From: Salminus brasiliensis | Lineage: Eukaryota > Chordata > Actinopteri > Characiformes > Bryconidae | Assembly: GCF_030463535.1 (NCBI RefSeq) | Contig: NC_132888.1 | Span: 2,852,980 to 2,916,979, forward strand | DNA: 64,000 bases | Direction: 5' to 3' | In this document: positions 21,591-32,735 of the stretch, piece by piece | Layout of the letters: each line of letters begins with the position of its first letter | Position numbering within the stretch: position 1 is the first letter of the stretch | Notes under the pieces: model-generated | What the model was told of the DNA's origin: nothing | The model's input: the letters and a program-made list of their open reading frames with translations, nothing else | The model's database searches: none | Translations under genes and position numbers: made by a program

Positions 21591-22131
21591 ATTTGACACA
21601 ATGCAAAAGCATTTGGCTAAAAAAAAAAAGTTTGTGGACACCCATTCTTATGAATGCATTCAGCTACTTCAAGGTACCCATTGCTCACTTAGATGTGCAA
21701 ATGCACACACACAACCTGTCTAGTCCCTGTAGAGAAGTACTGCCAATTCAATAGGACCCCCTGAAGCAGATAAATATGAACATATGGGCACCATGACTAA
21801 TGCCAGGTGTGGGCTAGAGGGGTATAGAGCCCCCCAGCATTGAGCTGTGGAATGATGGTGGTGCTCCATCCAATACTTTTGAGATGAACTGGAGAGTTAG
21901 GGATGAGATCCAAATCATCATGCCCATGGTGATCATCCAACATTCTGACGTGACAAATGCTTGCTTGTCGCTGAATGCAATCAAATCCTCACAGAAAGTC
22001 TTCTTTGCTGGACAGTAGAGACAGTTACCCTAACAAAAGCAGGATAAACTCTGATTTGAATACCCCTGGATTTCAGAAGAAACGAATGAATAAATGAGCA
22101 GGTGTCCCAATACTTTTGTCATATAGTATAA
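21590..22131 (+). mobile_element. Family 1 terminal-inverted-repeat element, copy c
   Basis: GTTTGTGGACACCCATTCTT at the left and GGTGTCCCAATACTTTTGTC at the right, with the family interior (GGGGTATAGAGCCCCC). An A-run is inserted near the left end. Confidence 0.78.
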
Positions 22132-23540
22132 ATGGCAACTCCAGAGCAGCAACTTTACAGCAGGAGTGAAAAAAAAAACTCTTAACCTTTAATGGAAGTT
22201 GATTCGATTGTTGCAAGCTTGGTTCCTGGACCTCTGGGTGGTCCCCCGAGTTTAGTCTAGTGGGCTAATGGACAGATAAGATTTCTTCTATCATCTGTAC
22301 AGATTAATGGGCCTGTTCAGTTAATCTACAGTGGTTTATCTTGAGTCTCTGAGCTCCTACAGGCCTTGTTCCTGGCAGTGAGAAGACTCTGGACCTAGTG
22401 AGTGGAAATGGACACAGCTACATGAGGGAGAAAATTGGGCAACCCACTCCCAAAACGGTCTAACAAACAACATCACAGATGTCTCTATGCTGCAACACTG
22501 TGAGCTTTAGAGAGGTTCTGAGGAACATTCGCTGACTGGCACCATGACTGAGCAGGAATATTAAAAACATTAAGCTGCTTGGAAATAAAGAATCCTCCTT
22601 TTATCTTTACCTAATGTGAAAACTCAGAAGAATTCTCCCCAAAGCTTTGAGCTGGCTTGACTCATGAGATCCTGTTACCCTCCATATAATTGAAAAGCAA
22701 ATCAAAACACTGTGAATAAACCTGTAGTGTGTGTGTGTGTGTGTGTGTGTTGCGTTAGGCGAGACAGGCATTACTTTCTGGGAAAGACTTTAGGATGTAT
22801 GAATTACTGGAAGAGGGGAGGAATAAAAAAGAGGCTGGAACTTTGTTCCTGGGCCAAACAAAGCCGGGACCACGGGAGAGTTGTAGCATGTAGAAATAAG
22901 CTCACTGGGAGTGGCAGCATTCCACGCTGATATGAGGAGCCTTTTAACCCCCTCAGCCACTCTGAACCTGTGTTTTGTTAATGTAGCTTGGCCCGCGGCT
23001 CGAGTTGGATGTTAACTGAAGGAGGCCGAACCAGCATCTGTTTAATCTGATTTTTTATAATGAAACAGGACAGGGTGGAATTAGACCACCGGAAATGAGG
23101 CACATGAGCGAATATCCATTCCACATTAGGAATGAACAGATAATACACTTAAAGGCACGCGTAGACTGTGCAATTTTGGAAATCTTCTTTCTTCTCCCAA
23201 GGTGATTCATATGCTTCCACTGTACGAAAGTAGTTCGACTGATATGCTGCAACCTGGGTGGTCCATGCACCGCTTGGGATTTTGGGCCATATGAAAAGTA
23301 GTTACACTGTGCCCCACAACTTTAACAGTTCTGTTAAATAAGAACTCAATTATTACATTTTTAGGGCTCCTGTCCACCACAGGCCATTAAAATGGTCCTA
23401 ACTTTTCTCCCCATACAGTGTCCCTGCCCCCCAGGCGAACCTCTGCCTTAATACAAGCACTCAGTTCAGCAGAACATGGCAGAATATGGTACTGCATATG
23501 AAAAGAGGAGATGTACATGCACCCGCAGGTGGCTGCAAGA
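22132..23540. other. Gene-free interval
   Basis: Holds a GT microsatellite at 22722-22750 and otherwise unremarkable sequence. Open frames are short and start or end in repeats. Confidence 0.5.
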
Positions 23541-23638
23541 CATGGACAATAAGGCAAGACAAGACAAGACAGCATATTAACTATTTGTGTTGGACACAGA
23601 TGGAATTTGGCCTCCGCCTTTAACCCATCCATGCAGTG

Positions 23639-23675
<37 letters not shown>

Positions 23676-23773
23676 TAGTCATCAAACACACACAGTGACA
23701 ATGGGCACATGTGTCCATCTGTGTCCAACACAAATAGTTAAAATGCTTGTCTTGTCTTGTCTTATTGTACATG
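23541..23773. repeat. Long inverted repeat with a CA-microsatellite loop
   Basis: The left arm 23541-23603 (CATGGACAATAAGGCAAGAC ... TTTGTGTTGGACACAGATGG) is the near-complement of the right arm 23715-23773. The 110-bp spacer carries (CA)n and a SINE-like TTTAACCCATCCATGCAGTG block. The arms could fold into a hairpin of about 59 bp. Confidence 0.85.
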
Positions 23774-23775
23774 CC

Positions 23776-23918
23776 TTGACTTCTATTATTTACAATATTT
23801 ATATTTATATTGGGTATATAGTGTAATTTAGAGTGACTTGCTATCCCTTTGCTACTGTGGCACTGTGAATTTCCCCACTGTGGACTAATAAAGGTTTATC
23901 TTATCTTATCTTATCTTG
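23776..23918 (+). mobile_element. 3' end of a non-LTR retrotransposon with TTATC-type tail
   Basis: TTGCTATCCCTTTGCTACTG, GAATTTCCCCACTGTGGACT, AATAAAGG, then four CTTAT units. It aligns end to end with 60180-60345. It interrupts a SINE-like repeat whose two halves lie at 23595-23700 and 23925-24085. Confidence 0.75.
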
Positions 23919-23924
23919 TGTATC

Positions 23925-24085
23925 CAGAGCGGTGGGCAGCCATCACTGTGGCACCCAGTGAGCAGAGAGAGTGAAGGCCCTTGGTCAACGGCCCAACAGT
24001 GGCAGCTTGCCGAGCCCAGGTATCAAATCCACAACCCCGTCATCAACAGCCCAGTGCTCTAACCACTGAGTCACAACTGCCCCAA
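23925..24085 (-). repeat. tRNA-like SINE / dispersed repeat, right half
   Basis: CAGAGCGGTGGGCAGCC to AACAGCCCAGTGCTCTAACC; on the minus strand it resembles a tRNA-type block with a degenerate B box. It matches 29267-29412. Confidence 0.65.
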
Positions 24086-25860
24086 ACAGTTTGTCCATTT
24101 TGCAGAGAGAATTGGAGGTTGTCTGCATGCATGTTTAGCGGTGTCCAGAGCGTTTTTACTCGCTCTGTGTACATTGTGACCGATGGACTTCGTCTGTGAA
24201 TTTCAGGAAAACAGCTTTTAATGGTAAGAAATTGCTTTGGGAGACTGCTCAGACTGTGAGAAAACTGATAAAAAATTTTGGAGATAAAAAAAACAGTTGT
24301 CCGTACAGTTGTCCGACTGCTTAATCAGAGCTCATTTGGGTAGTTAATCGGACATCACTTCCTCTCTCACACCGCACATCAGCTAAAATTCTGACCAATC
24401 CTGAAATTCCAAAATCATGTCTTACAAATAGGCCCAAATCACACAGTGAATGCCTGGCTTCACAGATACAAATTGAGACACTAATAGTATGAGCACTATT
24501 CACATTTCTCTGTGTATGTCTTAGAGTTGGATCTGTAAACATCTCAGTTTACACCAGACACAACAGATTCCCCATAACATCCACTTGCTTTCTCATGTCT
24601 GCGACTGAAAACTCTCACTGACCCTTCCCTTCCTGTCTGCTCTCCTTGACTCTGCTGATCTGAATCTTATGGCATCAGTAAATGCACTGGCAGAGCTGAC
24701 TAGCTTATGGATCCACATGAGTTCCAGATCAGCAGAATCTAGAAGAGGACAATTCGGCAAAGTATTTGGACACAGCCAGCCTTCAGCAGTTTGCTCCAGT
24801 AGTCTGACCTAAAACTGCCTCAATGAGCTCCACAGTAAAGCTGCACTTGTTTCCAACTGACCCAATACACACAAGAGTTACCACACATCTACTTTAATTT
24901 ACATATTTACTGACCAAGACACCTCGTCAGTTCAACATGTACTGTTTTAAACTCCATATTCCCCTGTTACTTACCAGCAGAGCTGCTTCACCACTTAAAA
25001 AATACTAAATAAATCTCATAATAAGTCTCATTTCATTAACTTTTTACTAAAACTTTTAATTCAGTATTTATTATACGCACATCATATTATTTATGAAAAC
25101 ACAAAGATCGGATTGGATTCAGCAATAATACACTTAGATCGGATTGAGGGTGCAGAAACTGGGTTGCATCATCATTTTATATTGAATAATCACTGATTAG
25201 CATTATCTCATGAGGTCGCAGTTTGCATGCAATCGTTTATAATAAGTGAACAACATGTTAATATCAAACTATTCTTTTAAATAGGTGTTTACTGTTTTTA
25301 GCTTCTAAGCAGATCAGTTCAACAGTAAGTTTTGAGTTGATTCCAGTCTAAAAACTAGGTTTAGAGTGTACGGTGCTTTTTCATGTGTCAGTGCAGAGAA
25401 CCAGTTCATTTCAGGTCATTTTCCCAGCCGTAATCAAAAACACCAGGTGTTACAAAACTGGAAGTGTGTGAAAGTTAGAAGTAAACTTTAATCAAGGGCA
25501 GATCTGCAGGGTTGGGCCTGCCTGGCTTCGAGCCTTTTTGCATTTCCAAGTGTGGTAAGTGCTGCTGTTGTAACTGGGGAAACAGCTGCCTGCGCTAATA
25601 CTGCATTTTCCATTCCACACGATCTCTGGCCAAGCAGGGTTTAAACAGCATCACAGCTCATACTACACACCTTAACTATAAAAGCACAAGAAACGTCCAG
25701 TATATATTATACAAAGTGATAAATTGATCCAGAGATGTGGACATAACCTCCATATATATCATATATTACATCTACACATACCTTCCTCCGCGAAAGGCAG
25801 AGCTCTCCATTGGTTTCTTTCATTTCCAGTCAAATAAACCAATGAGAAAAAGCACAGGTA
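24086..25860. other. Gene-free interval, no repeat recognised
   Basis: AT-rich, no significant open frame, no splice-framed conserved protein segment found on either strand. Confidence 0.5.
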
Positions 25861-25954
25861 GAGTTTGAGTGTTTAGAGCCTCCACCGTTGTCTTTATTTT
25901 CAGAAGACTCACTTTCAGTATATCTTCTCACAGATACAAAGCACCCCCTACTGT

Positions 25955-26150
25955 CCCAGATCCAAAGCACCACCTCATCTGTTAAACATGGTGGTGGGGG
26001 TGTTCTGAAATATGCAGGGGATTCTTCCACACCTGCAAAGTTCAGTCTTAGAAGTGGGAGCAGTTTCTGTTTCTCACTTTTTAAGGCCTTCTGGACACAT
26101 TCAACGACGTTGAGGTCTGGAGTCTAGGGTGGTCAGTCCATTGGTCTCAG
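25955..26150 (+). pseudogene. Degenerate Tc1/mariner-like transposase fragment, copy 2
   Basis: One frame gives STTSSVKHGGGGVLKYAG, resembling the VKHGGGS stretch of Tc1-like transposases. It continues in parallel with 8075-8290. Short and frame-broken. Confidence 0.5.
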
Positions 26151-28560
26151 AAGCTACAGCAGCAACAGCAACAGCAGCTTCAGCAGTGTGATTTTCTCAG
26201 TAAGAGCTTCTCATTGACTTTCAGACTCACAGCACTGAGTCGTCTTCTACTTACTACTTAGTGGTAGAGATAATGGACCTTGAACCGTTCTGGATATTTG
26301 TCAAGTCAGTCTCAGACCATAACTTTGAATCTAGTAAGAACTGTAATAATGATGTAAATCTTATTCATGAAATGCAAAATTGGTCTAAGTACCTGGCGGT
26401 TGAGGTGGGCTTCTTTCAGCGAAGCACTGACAAAAGGACATGTCATGCTGATTACCCTGGTCAAGAGGTTGTAATGTAGTGGGTGATTAGAATGCTGGGT
26501 GAAGGGTATGGACTGAGCCCTATTTGTAGCCAGTGCAGGATTTTTCATCATTTCCTGTAATATTTCACCTCATTTCAAAGATGAAAGTTGCATGGGGGCA
26601 TCATTGATGGTGGTCTACCAGGTCTTCCATGGACGTAGGAGTCCCACCTTCTCTGTGAAATCCACTCAAGAAGATTATCTTCTTTCTGATCTTCTCAGAA
26701 ATATTACCTGAACAGTGAAGAACCTAGACTTCGTGGCTGTGTTGACTGGAGATGAACTCACTGAAGGTCACTCTCTGCTGCATATGAGGCGGAACTTAGA
26801 GATTAATGTATGCAGACATCTTTTCACAGCTTGTCAGTTTGGGATTCATCAAATCTCAATAAAAGGACGGCTTGGTGATGAACCAAATGCAAACCTAATG
26901 CTCTGCTAGGTTTTCCACAGTCCTGTTGTGACAGAACTAATCACAGCTTTGTGAAGCCAACAAGGGCTGGCCGTGGCTTCATAACAGCCAAACAAACAGG
27001 TCAGGCAGAATAGCGCTGTCATGGGCCAAGTGTTTAGAAGAATAAAGAAGATTTGGTGTGTTCAGAAGCCTTTCTGGCCAGAAACTGCAGTTAGACACAG
27101 TCCATTAAAGCGAAGGCATGCCTGGCTCCTCAGTGCAGGAGCTTAGGCAGAGTTTCTCATAAGTAACTAAAATTACAGGGCCCAGCCCAGACCATCCTGC
27201 ACAATGCATGCACTAACCTGCCTGCTGTATGCTGCAAGCCTTTACAGCCCTTACCACTTTTGGGAAGCTTATAAAGAGGTGTAGCTGCAAAGCCCTTAAT
27301 CATATAATAGAGATGCTGCATGCAAAAGCCGGCTGAGTGAGGGAGGGACGGAGGGATCAGTCGGATTATAAGGGAAAGGAAGAAAAACGTGAGTCACTAA
27401 TGGCTTGATTCAGCACTAGCAAGGAGTGGCAACGGATGCTTTGATTTGATTGACCCTCCGTCACTCACGTGCTGCCGTGCTGCCAGCCATGTGTATTACA
27501 TAAACATCTCTTACACACAAGAGAGCAATCAGGCCTCCTCAGGGAGCGTTTTAGCTATGGAAGCCTGCCTCCATTCATTTATTCATCCATGCATCATCGC
27601 CTGTACCATCATCTGAGCCGGACTCTTGTCTGTAGTCACTTATTACTCATTATTTTAGTATTGCTTTATGTTGCACAGATCACATGCACTTACAAACAGT
27701 ACTGTACTGTCTTCTGTACTAATACAAAATACTGTAATACTGCACTGGCACTGTAAATACCTCAACATGCATCTGTACCAATGACTGTAGAAAGCATGGA
27801 CAGCACAACAATCTACAGAAGTTGAAGCAACCACAGGTCTAGCACCTCTGCTGGTTGGTTGCAGTATGATCTATAGATGACTATACTTTGTGTGCTTTTG
27901 TGTGCCTTAACTGCAATATAGGAGGTACGGGGTATGGGAGGTCCCTGTTGGAACCACTGTATAGGTCAAAAAGACGCAATTCTGGTTCCAGCCACACCAA
28001 CCTGTACTCAACTTCTCAAACATGTTTATGTCCTGTTTGTACTGATTGTTGGATGTTTATCAAAGATCATAACTGTCTTTGGCAGTTGCCAGTTTACTTT
28101 CCAGGCCTTTTGTGTGCATGTATGCACGACTCAACGTCAAACAAGAGCCAAATGTTCACGTACAATGTGACTCATTTTGTTTACATTCCCCTAGTGGTCA
28201 TGGAGCAACTTTGTCCAAAGATAAGGAAGGATTGGTACTCTGATAAAGATTGCTGCTGCAAATACTAGTCCTCCCCCTCTCCCTTCCGTTTCACAATGGC
28301 TTCATAAAGAGTCATTTACTTTGCTCCAAAAAGATCTTTCGAGATGTGTCGCCTACGTCCAACTGAAGATCATGATGATTATGATGATTACCTTCACAGA
28401 GGATGCCAATGTAAGCATTATGACCCTAGACGCCCTCAGGTAAACCTCAGTGTAAGAACTTGTATCTCAGAATAGCTGAGAAAAATAGTGATTTCTTATA
28501 GTAGAGGTCACTTATGGGGCAAGCTTCACCTCACTGAGGGGGTTAAACCACTGCTGGTGT
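26151..28560. other. Gene-free interval
   Basis: Several open frames of 60-126 codons occur by chance length. None shows a domain, a conserved motif or flanking splice signals, and none matches known neighbours of ptgs2. Nothing further supported. Confidence 0.45.
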
Positions 28561-28567
28561 TACATGC

Positions 28568-28570
28568 ATG

Positions 28571-28600
<30 letters not shown>
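28568..28600. repeat. CA microsatellite
   Basis: About 15 CA units after GCATGCA. Confidence 0.9.
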
Positions 28601-28601
<1 letters not shown>

Positions 28602-28899
28602 ATACGTTCATTGTTTATTGTTCATTGTTAAGTAAGCTAACTCCATGTTCTCAGCAAGAAGAGTAGATAACTTCCCACACTGTACCTTCTCCAATAAATC
28701 ACTTTCATGACTTATTAATATTTTGTTTGGCTATAAACTGAAATGAACCAGAACTGAAATGTTCTGCTATGAAGCTACAAAGAGAAAGAGAAAGAACGTC
28801 CCGGGTCATGCAGTTCTGCCAGGCTGTCAGTAAAAGCCTGAAATGATTGGAGGTGAAGAAGAAAAGAGTGATTGCCCAGCTGAAGCAATTTGGCAATTC

Positions 28900-29112
28900 C
28901 CAGGCAGGAGGCTTCTAGATGGTTGCTGGCAGGTTGCACTGCTGTTTCAAGTTTTTTCCATGCTGTTGCAAGGCAGTTGCTATGGTACCCCAGGTGGTTG
29001 CTATGCAGTTGCAACATGCTTATGTTCTTAGTCATTCATGCTGTGATTCAAGTGGTTGCAGTTCTGTTTCTAAGCAGTTGCTATGGTATCCCAGGTGGTT
29101 GCTATGGAATAC
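28900..29112 (+). repeat. GTTGCTATGG-type degenerate repeat
   Basis: Repeated AGTTGCTATGGTA(T/C)CCCAGGTGGTTGCTATG phrases, at least three copies with variable spacers. Confidence 0.7.
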
Positions 29113-29129
29113 ACTGTTAAAATAAAGGT

Positions 29130-29416
29130 AAAGTAAAAGGTAAAGGTGCACGTATTTGTCACTGTACAGTGTACACTGTACAGCGAAATGTGTCCTCCGC
29201 ATTTAACCCATCTGTGGTAGTGAACACACACACACTAGTGCACTAGGGGCAGTGAGTACACACACACACCCAGAGCGGTGGGCAGCCAACTCCAGCGCCC
29301 GGGGAGCAGAGAGGGTAAAGGGCCTTGCTCAAGGGCCCAACAGTGGCAGCTTGCCAAACCCGGGAATCGAACCCACAACCCTGTTATCGATATCCCGGCG
29401 CTCTAACCGCTAAAGG
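29130..29416 (-). repeat. tRNA-like SINE / dispersed repeat, fuller copy
   Basis: GTCCTCCGCATTTAACCCAT, then CA-rich stretches, then CAGAGCGGTGGGCAGCC, TTGCTCAAGGGCCCAACAGT, GGGAATCGAACCCACAACCC and CGCTCTAACC. Minus-strand reading has a B-box-like GGTTCGATTCCC. The copy at 23.6-24.1 kb is the same family, split by a LINE tail. Confidence 0.7.
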
Positions 29417-29487
29417 TGCATGTTGCCATAGAAGAACCATATGTAGTTCCCTAAAGACCTTTATATTGATATAGACGCTTTAGGTCA

Positions 29488-29595
29488 CGCTGCCTCAGCA
29501 GAGCTCTCAGGATAGTCTCAGGAGACCCCACCCATCCTACTTATAGACTGTTCAGCCTCCTGCCCTCTGGGAAACGCTACCACTGTGTGCGATGA
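29488..29595 (+). pseudogene. LINE reverse-transcriptase C-terminal fragment, copy 1
   Basis: Reads RCLSRALRIVSGDPTHPTYR, then LFSLLPSGKRYHCVR and stop. The DPTHP...LLPSGKRY phrase is typical of the C-terminal end of CR1/L2/Rex1-group fish LINE ORF2. Upstream reverse-transcriptase domains are absent: a 5'-truncated copy. Confidence 0.7.
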
Positions 29596-29599
29596 AAGA

Positions 29600-30370
29600 C
29601 CAGCCAGATTCAATATCAGTGTCTGATTTGTCTGATAGGAACCATATTGTCTGTTTGGCTTTGATTTAGTTTGCATTTTACAGTGTACAGTATACAGTAT
29701 ATAGTATTTATCTAGTAGCCTGGTATAAATAAGAGGAAGATACTGAACATCTCCTGGCTGATCTACTGCCTCTGGGGTAAGTGATAAACTATTTAAAATG
29801 CATTACATCCCAGGACTGATTTGAAGGTGGAGGTGATGGGACACCACACCCTGCTAAAAAAAAAAAAATAGGCTGAAAGCCTCTCCCTTGGAAAATTCCA
29901 TTCGCCCCTTCCATCCCCATATATCCCAGTATAGATATGCACAGTCATAATGCAATAATACCCTGAGGAGGGCAGGCTGCTGTTTTGCCCTTAAGACTCA
30001 ATAAATCAACCCACTCAGTTCCTCTGACAGTCATCCAGGAACAACCCAGCTCAGGTATCACCTCTACCTGAACCCAGCCGGTGGCACATGGGCTGATTCT
30101 GAGCAAAACGTCTGTCACTGTCACTGTGACTGATGTCCTACATGGCAACCGGTCGAACACCCAATACAAAACAACTGAACAGGAAACGGGACGAGGGAGA
30201 GTGTGTTTGCGCGGCGTGTGATTAAATGGGTCACGTCAGATTCTCACCTTTTTTAAGGTGTCACATCACTCTACTCTACAGCCAGTGTGACATGAGTCAA
30301 ACCATGAATCATGTAGCTGTACACTACACAACACACCAGCTGCAATGGGTCATACTGTAAAACTGTCACA
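29600..30370. other. Gene-free interval
   Basis: No recognisable repeat or coding segment apart from short TATA/ACAGTATA runs near 29680-29710. Confidence 0.45.
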
Positions 30371-30380
30371 ACTTACAGTC

Positions 30381-30689
30381 ACTGGCCACTTTGTTAGAAA
30401 CACCTACAATGAAGCTCTACCTTGCAGCTGTGCAGTTAGAGACTGTAGCTCATCTGCTGATGCATTTTCTGTTAGTCATCCTCCAGCCCTTTATCAGAGG
30501 TCATTTACTGACCACAGAACAACTCTTGTCTGGATATTTTTGGATGGTGGAACCACTCTCAACCTAGCAGTGACATTGACCTGTCCACTGCCCAAATAAT
30601 ATCTGGTCAGCAATGGTCCAGTGGTCAGAAAGTAGGGTGCACCTGAGAAACTGTGAAGGAAGGAAGGGGTTTCTAATAAAGTGGCCAGT
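30381..30689 (+). mobile_element. 309-bp terminal-inverted-repeat element (TGGCCACTTT ends)
   Basis: The left end ACTGGCCACTTTGTTAGAAA and the right end TTTCTAATAAAGTGGCCAGT are exact-type inverted copies, over about 22 bp with one mismatch. The interior (CCACTCTCAACCTAGCAGTG) is shared in part with the element at 61.8-62.4 kb. No coding capacity. The 42-bp minisatellite starts at its right end. Confidence 0.85.
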
Positions 30690-32735
30690 TAGCGGAAGAA
30701 CAATATCCTATGGTGTTTCCTAAAAAAGTGACCAGAGAGTAGAAGTAGAGACTAGGTGTTTCTAATAAAGTGGCCAGAGATTAAACGTACAGACTAGGAG
30801 TTTCTAACAAAGTGGCCAGAGAGTGGAAGCACAGACTAGGGGTTTCTAATAAAGTGGCCAGAGAGAGGAAGCACAGACTAGGAGTTTCTAATAAAGTGGC
30901 CAGAGAGTGGAAGTACATAGTAAGTGTTTCTAATAAAGTGGCCAGAGAGAGGAAGCACAGACTAGGGGTTTCTAATAAAGTGGCCAGAGAGGGGAGTTCA
31001 GGGTAGGTGTTTCTAATAAAGTGGCCAGAGATTAAAAGTACAGATTAGGGGTTTCTAATAAAGTGGCCAGAGAGTGGAAGCACAGACCAGGGGTTTCTAA
31101 CAAAGTGGCCAGAGAGTGGAAGCACAGACTAGGGGTTTCTAATAAAGTGGCCAGTGAGTGGAAGTACATAGTAGGTGTTTCTAATAAAGTGGCCAGAAAT
31201 TTAAAGTACAGACTAGGGGTTTCTAATAAAGTGGCCAGAGATTAAAAGTACAGACTAGAGGTTTCTAATAAAGTGGCCAGAGAGTGGAAGCACAGACTAG
31301 GGGTTTCTAATAAAGTGGCCAGAGAGTGGAAGTTCAAGGTAGGTGTTTCTAATAAAGTGGCCAGAGATTAAAAGTACAGACTAGGGGTTTCTAATAAAGT
31401 GGCCAGAGAGTGGAAGCACAGACTAGGGGTTTCTAATAAAATGGCCAGAGAGTGGAAGCACAGACTAGGAGTTTCTAATAAAGTGGCCAGAGAGTGGAAG
31501 TACATAGTAGGGGTTTCTAATAAAGTGGCCAGAGAGTGGAAGTACATAGTAGGGGTTTCAAATAAAGTGGCCAGAGAGTGGAAGCACAGACTAGGGGTTT
31601 CTAATAAAGTGGCCAGAGAGTGGAAGTACATAGTAGGGGTTTCTAATAAAGTGGCCAGAGAGTGGAAGTACATAGTAGGGGTTTCAAATAAAGTGGCCAG
31701 AGAGTGGAAGCACAGACTAGGGGTTTCTAATAAAGTGGCCAGAGAGGGAAGTTCAGGGTAGGTGTTTCTAATAAAGTGGCCAGAGATTAAAAGTACAGAT
31801 TAGGGGTTTCTAATAAGATGGCCAGAGAGTGGAAGTACAGACTAGGGGTTTCTAATAAAGTGGCCAGAGAGGGAAGTTCAGGGTAGGTGTTTCTAATAAA
31901 GTGGCCAGAGATTAAAAGTACAGATTAGGGGTTTCTAATAAAGTGGCCAGAGAGTGGAAGCACAGACTAGGGGTTTCTAATAAAGTGACCAGAGAGTGGA
32001 AGCACAGACTAGGGGTTTCTAATAAAGTGGCCAGAGAGTGGAAGCACAGACTAGGGGTTTCTAATAAAGTGGCCAGAGAGTGGAAGCACAGACTAGGGGT
32101 TTCTAATAAAGTGGCCAGAGAGTGGAAGTACATAGTAGGTGTTTCTAATAAAGTGGCCAGAGAGTGGAAGTACATAGTAGGTGTTTTTAATAAAGTGGCC
32201 AGAGAGTGGAAGCACAGACTAGGGGTTTCTAATAAAGTGGCCAGAGAGTGGAAGTACATAGTAGGTGTTTCTAATAAAGTGGCCAGAGAGTGGAAGTTCA
32301 AGGTAGGTGTTTCTAATAAAGTGGCCAGAGATTAAAAGTACAGACTAGGGGTTTCTAATAAAGTGGCCAGAGATTAAAAGTACAGACTAGGGGTTTCTAA
32401 TAAATTGGCCAGAGATTAAAAGTACAGACTAGGGGTTTCTAATAAATTGGCCAGAGATTAAAAGTACAGACTAGGGGTTTCTAATAAATTGGCCAGAGAT
32501 TAAAAGTACAGACTAGGGGTTTCTAATAAAGTGGCCAGAGAGTGGAAGCACAGACTAGGGGTTTCTAATAAAGTGGCCAGAGAGTGGAAGCACAGACTAG
32601 GGGTTTCTAATAAAGTGGCCAGAGAGTGGAAGCACAGACTAGGGGTTTCTAATAAAGTGGCCAGAGAGTGGAAGCACAGACTAGGGGTTTCTAATAAAGT
32701 GGCCAGTCAATGGAAATAAAAGGTAGAGGTTTTTA
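30690..32735 (+). repeat. 42-bp minisatellite, nearly 50 copies, derived from a transposon terminus
   Basis: Unit: GTGGCCAGAGAGTGGAAGCA, CAGACTAGGGGTTTCTAATA, AA. Each unit contains the transposon terminal sequence TTTCTAATAAAGTGGCCAG. At least four subtypes alternate (AGATTAAAAGTACAG, AGAGTGGAAGCACAG, AGTGGAAGTACATAGTAG, GGGAAGTTCAGGG). Because 42 is divisible by three, long artificial open frames run through it on both strands; they are not genes. Confidence 0.93.

Noticed and set aside
30812..32719. Repeat proteins of 14-residue units (AREWKHRLGVSNKV and antisense FHSLATLLETP)
   Set aside because: The 42-bp minisatellite unit is a multiple of three and lacks stops by chance; frames start and stop at unit variants, not at gene-like boundaries.
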